A stretch of 10,614 nucleotides of DNA from Oligoflexia bacterium (GTDB lineage Bacteria; Bdellovibrionota; UBA1018), in contig CAINWE010000282.1 in the NCBI GenBank assembly GCA_903854365.1, positions 1 to 10,614 on the forward strand, in the 5' to 3' direction. Below are positions 6,596 through 10,614 of the stretch, piece by piece. The notes beneath the pieces were generated by a model. That model was not told the DNA's origin, made no database searches, and saw nothing but the letters and a program-made list of their open reading frames with translations. Positions within the stretch are counted from its first letter, which is position 1. Every line of letters starts with the position of its first letter. The translations under genes and the position numbers were made by a program.

Positions 6596-7467
6596 TTTCG
6601 GAGAGTTTCTTTATCTTGGGTTCTCTTCCATTTAAAGCTAGGGATGGCCACGACCCGTTGATCCACTCGGTACTCGAAAGGTTTGCTGGAGCGGTTCTTC
6701 TTGACCGGGGGCATTGGCGTAGGCGACTCTGAGTCGCCATTTCCTGCGGCGTCCGCACTTTGTGGAACTGCCAACACCTCTTCTTTTCCTGCTGCCTCAG
6801 AGATGAGTCGTTGATGTTGGTCAGAAGGCAACGTGAGCAAAAGACGAAGCAAGGAGCGGTTTTTCACTCCAGTTCTGAGAAGCTCCTCCTTGGTGATCTC
6901 GGGAAGTCGAGTGAATCCGATGCATTCAGTAATTCTGGACTTTGGCTTACCAAAAGCTTTGGCAATGGCTTCATGACTGCTGTAGGCCTTAGCCTCGAGG
7001 AGAGAGACGTATCCTTCTCCTTCTTCGAGTGGGTGTAAGTCCACTCGATCTAAGTTCTCTCGAAGTGCAATTTCGTGAGTAGCTTTATCGTTCGTCGAGA
7101 GAACTCGGGCTGGAATTCGATCGAGCCCTGCCAGTTTCGCTGCTCGAAGTCTTCTTTCACCTGCGATGACCTTATAGCGATCCCCATCCTGGACCACTAA
7201 GATCGGTTGGAGAACTCCGTGTTCTTTGATCGAATTTGCAAGAGCGGTAATTTCAGTGTCGTCAAAGTGAACCCTGACTTGTAGCTCAGAGGCGTCGACC
7301 TTTTCTACTGGAACGAAATTGACTAAGAAGGTGGTGAGGTTTTTGAGGTGAGAGTGCGTCGTCCCTGCAGTGGTTCGGGCGGTTGAATACAGTTGCTTGA
7401 GGTATCCACTGCCTTGGCGTGTTTTAATTTTAGACTGAGTTGAGTCGTCTTTCTTGTTTTCGTCCAT
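6544..7467 (-). CDS. parB: ParB-family partition protein (parS-binding CTPase clamp)
   Basis: ParB binds centromere-like parS sites, loads as a CTP-dependent sliding clamp and is moved by ParA. The 307-residue protein has a Lys/Thr/Gly-rich N-terminal arm (1-50). The ParB/Srx-type core follows (about 53-140), with PILVVQDGDRYKVIAGERRLRAA containing the CTP-binding GERRxR motif at 103-108, then ENLDRVDLHPLEEGEGY (137-153). A helix-turn-helix region lies at about 160-190 (AIAKAFGKPKSRITE). A Pro/Ser/Lys-rich linker (about 232-262) leads to a C-terminal strand-helix segment (264-307) suited to dimerisation. The start is supported by GAGGAGG five bases before the ATG, and the gene follows parA by only 20 bases. 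The last 17 codons lie opposite the end of the DUF1460 gene. No gidA or gidB is adjacent. Confidence 0.93.
   Translation of the reverse strand: MDENKKDDSTQSKIKTRQGSGYLKQLYSTARTTAGTTHSHLKNLTTFLVNFVPVEKVDASELQVRVHFDDTEITALANSIKEHGVLQPILVVQDGDRYKVIAGERRLRAAKLAGLDRIPARVLSTNDKATHEIALRENLDRVDLHPLEEGEGYVSLLEAKAYSSHEAIAKAFGKPKSRITECIGFTRLPEITKEELLRTGVKNRSLLRLLLTLPSDQHQRLISEAAGKEEVLAVPQSADAAGNGDSESPTPMPPVKKNRSSKPFEYRVDQRVVAIPSFKWKRTQDKETLRNYMGSLRKILEELEELI
6722..6738. repeat. Inverted repeat in the parB linker
   Basis: GGCGACT and AGTCGCC form perfect 7-bp arms around a 3-base centre. The hexamers GGCGAC and GTCGCC also make up the palindromes near parA, but here they are in everted order with a different centre. 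The repeat encodes ParB residues 244-249 in the low-complexity linker. It may be chance or a short hairpin. Confidence 0.35.
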
Positions 7468-7487
7468 GAGAGCCTCCTCTAGGTTGT

Positions 7488-8468
7488 TTATGAGTAAAGC
7501 AACTCTTCTGTGAGTGCCTGAATGTCTTGCGCTGCTACCCCTATAGCATTGACTCCCCAGACGGTCGGGCGGCGCTTGGTGGCTTCATTCAGGTCAGCGC
7601 TGCGATTGACTACTGCCTTGGTGCAGTTTTCGGGAAACTGGGATCTCAATTCACCTAAGACCTCTTGGCTAATAATTTCTCGATTGTCATACATGTTGGG
7701 CACAATTCTGACCTCGAGGCTGCGCTTAAATTCACGCTCCATTTCCTCGATGGTGGCCATAACTAGGGACATGCCGTGAAAAGAGAGCGGGTTTGTGGCG
7801 CAGACGACGTTAACTAGGTCTGCTGCTACGAGCATGGATCCATTTAATATGGAGGCCGCAGGATTGGTGTCGGCTACGACAATGTCGTATTCATGGGTGA
7901 CTTTTGCGAGAGCTTCGGATAGCCGATATTCTCTTCTAGTCTTGTTGTTGAGTGGGATTTCGATATTGCAAAGGCCCAAATTCGCAGGTACGAGATCCAA
8001 CCCGGGAGCAACAGGGAGAATTGCATCGGCCAGGGGAAGGTCGTTGATGAGAACGTCGTAAATCGTGGGGCGTTCATGCCCGTCTAGTACATCTAAGTTG
8101 ACGGTGAGGTGACCTTGGCCATCGAGATCGATCGCCAATACTTTTAGTCCAAGAATTGCTGCCTTCATCACGTACTGAGCAGTAAGAGTAGATTTACCGG
8201 TTCCGCCTTTGACGTTGTAAAACATTTGGACTTTATTCTTGGGTAACTCTGTTATGAATTCGTGGTCGCCGTGGCGACCGCTCCGAATTTCATGAAAGTA
8301 TCTCTGAGTTTCCTCTAGTGTGACCATTTTTCGGTCCGAGTTTCCTAAACGACGTCTCACAGTTGAGATCATGCCGTTAGACTCGAGCGTGCTGAATTTT
8401 GATTTATCCAGCCTCGCTATGCTTGAGAACTCAGCAGGTGTGAAGCAAATATCTTTGAATGAAGCCAT
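7488..8468 (-). CDS. parA: ParA-family partition ATPase with N-terminal DNA-binding-like region
   Basis: ParA ATPases bind DNA non-specifically when ATP-bound and pull ParB-parS complexes. The 326-residue protein has the deviant Walker A motif KGGTGKST at 87-94 with the signature lysine K87, a DLDGQG motif at 114-119 (usually DxDPQ, so Gly replaces Pro), and the DIVVADTNP switch-II region at 195-203. Residues 1-62 precede the ATPase fold and resemble a winged or MerR-like helix-turn-helix (FTPAEFSSIARLDKSKFSTLESNGMI, then TLEETQRYFHEIR). Such regions allow type Ia ParA proteins to repress their own operon. GGGGAGG lies five bases before the ATG, a strong ribosome-binding site. A 16-bp palindrome lies inside the gene at the domain linker and again upstream. 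Whether it serves the main chromosome, a second replicon or an integrated plasmid is open. Confidence 0.92.
   Translation of the reverse strand: MASFKDICFTPAEFSSIARLDKSKFSTLESNGMISTVRRRLGNSDRKMVTLEETQRYFHEIRSGRHGDHEFITELPKNKVQMFYNVKGGTGKSTLTAQYVMKAAILGLKVLAIDLDGQGHLTVNLDVLDGHERPTIYDVLINDLPLADAILPVAPGLDLVPANLGLCNIEIPLNNKTRREYRLSEALAKVTHEYDIVVADTNPAASILNGSMLVAADLVNVVCATNPLSFHGMSLVMATIEEMEREFKRSLEVRIVPNMYDNREIISQEVLGELRSQFPENCTKAVVNRSADLNEATKRRPTVWGVNAIGVAAQDIQALTEELLYS
8264..8279. promoter_or_regulatory. Candidate parS-like palindrome, intragenic copy
   Basis: GGTCGCCGTGGCGACC is the exact reverse complement of the copy upstream of parA; both are framed by GT and GC on the plus strand. It has 7-bp arms around a 2-base centre. 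It encodes G64-R65-H66-G67-D68 and the first base of the next codon, in the hydrophilic linker between the DNA-binding-like and ATPase regions of ParA, where coding constraint should be low. ParB (or ParA) binding is inferred. Confidence 0.5.
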
Positions 8469-8490
8469 GTCTACCTCCCCGGATTAACGG

Positions 8491-8518
8491 ATCTTATGAC
8501 GAAGGATTTTTTCTGCAA
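8491..8518 (-). promoter_or_regulatory. Possible promoter of parAB
   Basis: On the minus strand TTGCAG (8518-8513) and TAAGAT (8496-8491) are 16 bases apart. The predicted transcript would start near 8484 and carry the GGGGAGG ribosome-binding site (8480-8474). The box matches are moderate; the location, between the upstream palindrome and the parA start, is sensible for a regulated promoter. Confidence 0.35.
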
Positions 8519-8553
8519 GTTAAATTATGCAAAATTGAATGAATTAATGGGGT

Positions 8554-8569
8554 GGTCGCCACGGCGACC
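8554..8569. promoter_or_regulatory. Candidate parS-like palindrome or operator upstream of parA
   Basis: GGTCGCCACGGCGACC is a 16-bp inverted repeat with perfect 7-bp arms and a 2-base centre, 85 bp before the parA ATG. The length and near-symmetry match the architecture of parS sites, which are typically about 16 bp, but the sequence differs from the common chromosomal parS (TGTTTCACGTGAAACA). An A+T-rich stretch of about 40 bases separates it from the possible parAB promoter. A second copy sits 290 bp away inside parA. Confidence 0.55.
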
Positions 8570-8603
8570 GCATGGTTTTTTACTGGATAGATAAGAAAGC
8601 GAA

Positions 8604-9395
8604 CTAGCTACTGGCGCTTTGGTATCTGCGAAGCCCTGTTTTCCAAAGAAACACGTTGATTGCTGTGAAGGCCATCAGTACTCCGAGTGCAGCGAGGAAT
8701 TCTTCAGTCTTTAGTCCGTAGAGCAAAGCTCGGGCCGGTACGCTTCCAATGAATCCAAAGGGGAGTGCTGTTAAAATCAGGTATCGAATGGTTCTTGGGT
8801 AAATCGTATCGGGTTTGGTCGCGAAGGCAAAGAACTGGTAGTACAGCCTGGATAATGCCCAACTTCGATCGGTCCAAAAAATCCAAATCGAAAACAAAAA
8901 GCGAATTTGAAGGGCAGCGTAGAGGCCGAAAATGAGCCACCCACACCACTCAAGCCAGTGCCATCCACCGGCAAATCCGGCGGAAGTTGCGTATCGGGAG
9001 GAAATCACAAACCCGAGAAGCACGTTAAAGAGAGCCGTCAGGTTCATCGAACGAGAGAGTGCAAGAAAGAGAGGGTGGATCGGTTTGGTGAGAAGGATGT
9101 CGAGTTCGCCCTTGTTGACTAGATCAGAGAAATTCCAGAAATTTCTCTGGAATAAGGTTGTAAAAAGCGCGTCTGAGGAAAAGAACACGCCTAAAAAGAA
9201 GTAAACTTGTTCTCTGCTCCATCCTCCAATGGTCGAAGTATTGGCATAGAGGACAGAAAAAAGGGAGATTTCAACTCCCATCCAAATTAGGTCAACTGTG
9301 ACTGCGGTGAGGAAATTGGTTCGATAGACTGCTTCTCGAACAAAATTGTTCTTAAATTGAATCTTGTAAACCTCGAGGTACCGTGTCGGATTCAA
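8604..9395 (-). CDS. ABC-2 type (DUF990-like) permease, second subunit
   Basis: This is an integral membrane subunit of an ABC exporter. The 263-residue protein has about six hydrophobic segments, and an internal motif LVNKGELDILLTKPI (92-106) matches the G-x-L-x-x-x-L-x-x-P pattern typical of the DUF990 ABC-2 permease group; the paired permease has the same motif. I chose the TTG at 9395 because AGGAGG (9407-9402) lies six bases upstream, the start follows the previous stop by two bases, and the product then has the same length as its partner. An ATG at 9476 would add 27 non-hydrophobic residues and overlap the upstream gene by 79 bp. Substrate is unknown. The gene ends 135 bp before parA with no clear terminator between them. 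Confidence 0.82.
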   Translation of the reverse strand: MNPTRYLEVYKIQFKNNFVREAVYRTNFLTAVTVDLIWMGVEISLFSVLYANTSTIGGWSREQVYFFLGVFFSSDALFTTLFQRNFWNFSDLVNKGELDILLTKPIHPLFLALSRSMNLTALFNVLLGFVISSRYATSAGFAGGWHWLEWCGWLIFGLYAALQIRFLFSIWIFWTDRSWALSRLYYQFFAFATKPDTIYPRTIRYLILTALPFGFIGSVPARALLYGLKTEEFLAALGVLMAFTAINVFLWKTGLRRYQSASS

Positions 9396-9397
9396 GT

Positions 9398-10189
9398 TCA
9401 ACCTCCTAGGCTCAAATAGCGTTTCATTCCTAAGTCCCAACTGAGTCGAATGAGTCCCCAGCCGAACAGGATCCAAAGCATTGAAATGGCGATTTGCATG
9501 AGAAACTCAGTGTGGCTCCAGTGTCCTAATGCGTATTGAGTAGGCCCAAAAACGTAAAGGTAAAATGGCGTTGATTTCCAGAGCCACTGTAAAGACGGAG
9601 GGAATAAGTTGAGTGGAATCAGTTCACCCGACAAGAGATTTACCACCATATTTTTGACCATTAGAATACTGTATGACTCTTCCCAGAGAAATGCGGTAGT
9701 AGCGAGTGTGGCGCCGACTTGGTAGTGAATGATGTTTCCTAGGAGTGCCAAAAACATGGCTCCGATCATCCGAGGTCCCGAGAGCCCAAAAAGCTGACCT
9801 AAAATGACTCCTAAAATCAGGCAAATCCCGGCGATGAAGATGCGGGGCGCAACTCCTCTGATATAGACAAATTCTACGACGCCGACGGGTCTGAGGAGGT
9901 AATTGCTTAACTGTCCAGAGCGGATCATCTCAGATAACTCGAAGTCGTGGTCTCCTCCGCGGACTTGGCTAAATAAAAGGCTCATGAGGGTGTAATGCAC
10001 TAAGTCAACATAAGTCATGCCAGCGACTTCAGATGCGCCCCCTATTTTAAAAAGCGCATACCAAAGTACCCATTGGATTGCCGCTGGAACAAAGGCAGAC
10101 CCTAAAAATTCAAAAATAAATTCGACTCTATATGCTGTCGCGTCTTGAAATCCGTTTCTCAGGGCTGCCAGTCTCCATTGGAGTTTCAC
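9398..10189 (-). CDS. ABC-2 type (DUF990-like) permease, first subunit
   Basis: This 263-residue membrane protein has a short basic N-terminus and about six hydrophobic segments (roughly 23-47, 60-75, 106-133, 140-165, 173-200 and 230-253). The motif MIRSGQLSNYLLRPV (87-101), preceded by a cytoplasmic loop, matches the DUF990 family of ABC-2 permeases and the equivalent segment of the downstream permease. The two presumably form a heterodimer energised by the ATPase encoded just upstream. The GTG start overlaps the ATPase stop in a GTGA arrangement (4 bp), indicating translational coupling. Exporters of this layout (one ATPase, two DUF990 permeases) are widespread, but their substrates are mostly undefined. 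Confidence 0.87.
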   Translation of the reverse strand: MKLQWRLAALRNGFQDATAYRVEFIFEFLGSAFVPAAIQWVLWYALFKIGGASEVAGMTYVDLVHYTLMSLLFSQVRGGDHDFELSEMIRSGQLSNYLLRPVGVVEFVYIRGVAPRIFIAGICLILGVILGQLFGLSGPRMIGAMFLALLGNIIHYQVGATLATTAFLWEESYSILMVKNMVVNLLSGELIPLNLFPPSLQWLWKSTPFYLYVFGPTQYALGHWSHTEFLMQIAISMLWILFGWGLIRLSWDLGMKRYLSLGG

Positions 10190-10614
10190 TTGGGGCCTGC
10201 CTTTTCTTCTGAGTAAATTCTTTGGATTACCTTTTCTAGGCTTTGTCCCTCGATCCCCATGTCCAAAATTGCAAAACGATTCATGACAGACTGGAGAACC
10301 GGAACGATTTGATCTTGCCTAATGTTGAATAACACGGGGCGAATGCTGTCTGAGGTTTCATCATCGCCTTCGGCGAATTGAATGAGTTGGCTCGAAAGGC
10401 CTGTGGTTTGCTGAAGTTCTGGCAGAGATGGGGTATCTCGGAAGCGGACTCGGAGGATGCGCTCACTCTCCTGAGTTAAGCCTTGGGGGTGGCCGTCGTA
10501 AATCATCTCTCCGGCGCGGAGGATGAGAACTCGGGAGCAAAGTCGCTCGATGTCATCCATGTTGTGGCTGGTGAGGATGATTGTTGCTTTCTCTTTTTGG
10601 TTAAACACCTTGAG
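10186..10614 (-). CDS. ABC transporter ATP-binding protein, C-terminal part (5' end outside window)
   Basis: The frame is open to the window edge, so only the C-terminal 142 residues or so are visible; the Walker A, Q-loop, signature and Walker B motifs lie outside. What remains starts at the H-loop region, ATIILTSHNMDDIERLCSRVLIL, whose histidine contacts the ATP gamma-phosphate, then GEMIYDG, the standard end of an ABC-2/NatA-type ATPase domain. A variable C-terminal extension of about 95 residues follows and ends in a helix (SLEKVIQRIYSEEKAG), common in exporters of this group. It overlaps the first permease gene by 4 bp, so the three genes form an operon. A GTG at 10608 is only an internal codon. 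Confidence 0.88.
   Translation of the reverse strand, partial: LKVFNQKEKATIILTSHNMDDIERLCSRVLILRAGEMIYDGHPQGLTQESERILRVRFRDTPSLPELQQTTGLSSQLIQFAEGDDETSDSIRPVLFNIRQDQIVPVLQSVMNRFAILDMGIEGQSLEKVIQRIYSEEKAGPK

Noticed and set aside
8554..8580. Rho-independent terminator: the palindrome upstream of parA is followed by a run of T on the plus strand
   Set aside because: The T-run begins several bases after the stem, the centre is only two bases, no plus-strand gene ends there, and the second copy in parA has no T-run.
8469..8603. Plasmid-type origin with iterons in the A+T-rich stretch before parA
   Set aside because: Only short irregular AT repeats are visible, and no replication initiator gene is in the window.
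8604..9476. ATG at 9476 as start of the second permease
   Set aside because: It would overlap the upstream permease gene by 79 bp and add a non-hydrophobic arm; the TTG at 9395 has a perfect AGGAGG at ideal spacing and gives the same length as the partner subunit.
1..10614. CRISPR arrays, insertion sequences, tRNA or rRNA genes
   Set aside because: No regularly spaced repeats, transposase motifs, terminal inverted repeats or RNA gene signatures were seen.

Overview
The window looks like a stretch of a Gram-negative bacterial genome of medium G+C. An outer-membrane barrel-type protein, a CFI-box surface protein, a PilZ protein and a membrane-anchored peptidoglycan amidase-like protein together fit the Bdellovibrionota or another delta-proteobacteria-like lineage. 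That placement is an inference from gene content; there is no rRNA or other decisive marker here. Coding density is very high: most neighbours overlap or lie within a few tens of bases, and no gap without a gene exceeds about 135 bases.

Layout. Bases 1-2439 (+) hold a tight overlapping cluster: the 3' part of a CFI-box protein, an outer-membrane protein with degenerate N-terminal repeats, and truA (tRNA pseudouridine synthase). Trigger factor (tig) follows to 3869 on the same strand, with its own possible promoter. Bases 3752-5347 (-) hold a MscS-family mechanosensitive channel followed by a PilZ-domain protein. The PilZ gene runs tail to tail into the 3' end of tig with about 118 bp of antisense overlap. 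Bases 5444-6595 (+) hold a DUF1460 NlpC/P60-like peptidoglycan amidase candidate, divergent from the channel gene and convergent with parB (52 bp overlap). Bases 6544-8468 (-) hold a parA-parB partition operon. Bases 8604-10614 (-) hold an ABC-2 exporter operon: an ATPase cut by the window edge and two 263-residue DUF990-type permeases.

The most notable signal is a 16-bp perfect palindrome, GGTCGCCACGGCGACC, which occurs twice around parA. One copy lies 85 bp upstream of the parA start. The other, its exact reverse complement, lies inside parA in the linker between the DNA-binding and ATPase domains. It has the length and symmetry of a ParB-binding parS site but not the usual chromosomal parS sequence, so it may be the centromere or operator of a non-canonical ParABS system. 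ParA carries an N-terminal helix-turn-helix-like region, as self-regulating partition ATPases do, and no gidA/gidB neighbours are present.

Other points worth a look are a hairpin over the PilZ ribosome-binding site and start codon, promoters placed so close to the mscS and tig starts that their mRNAs could be leaderless, and extensive convergent gene overlaps.
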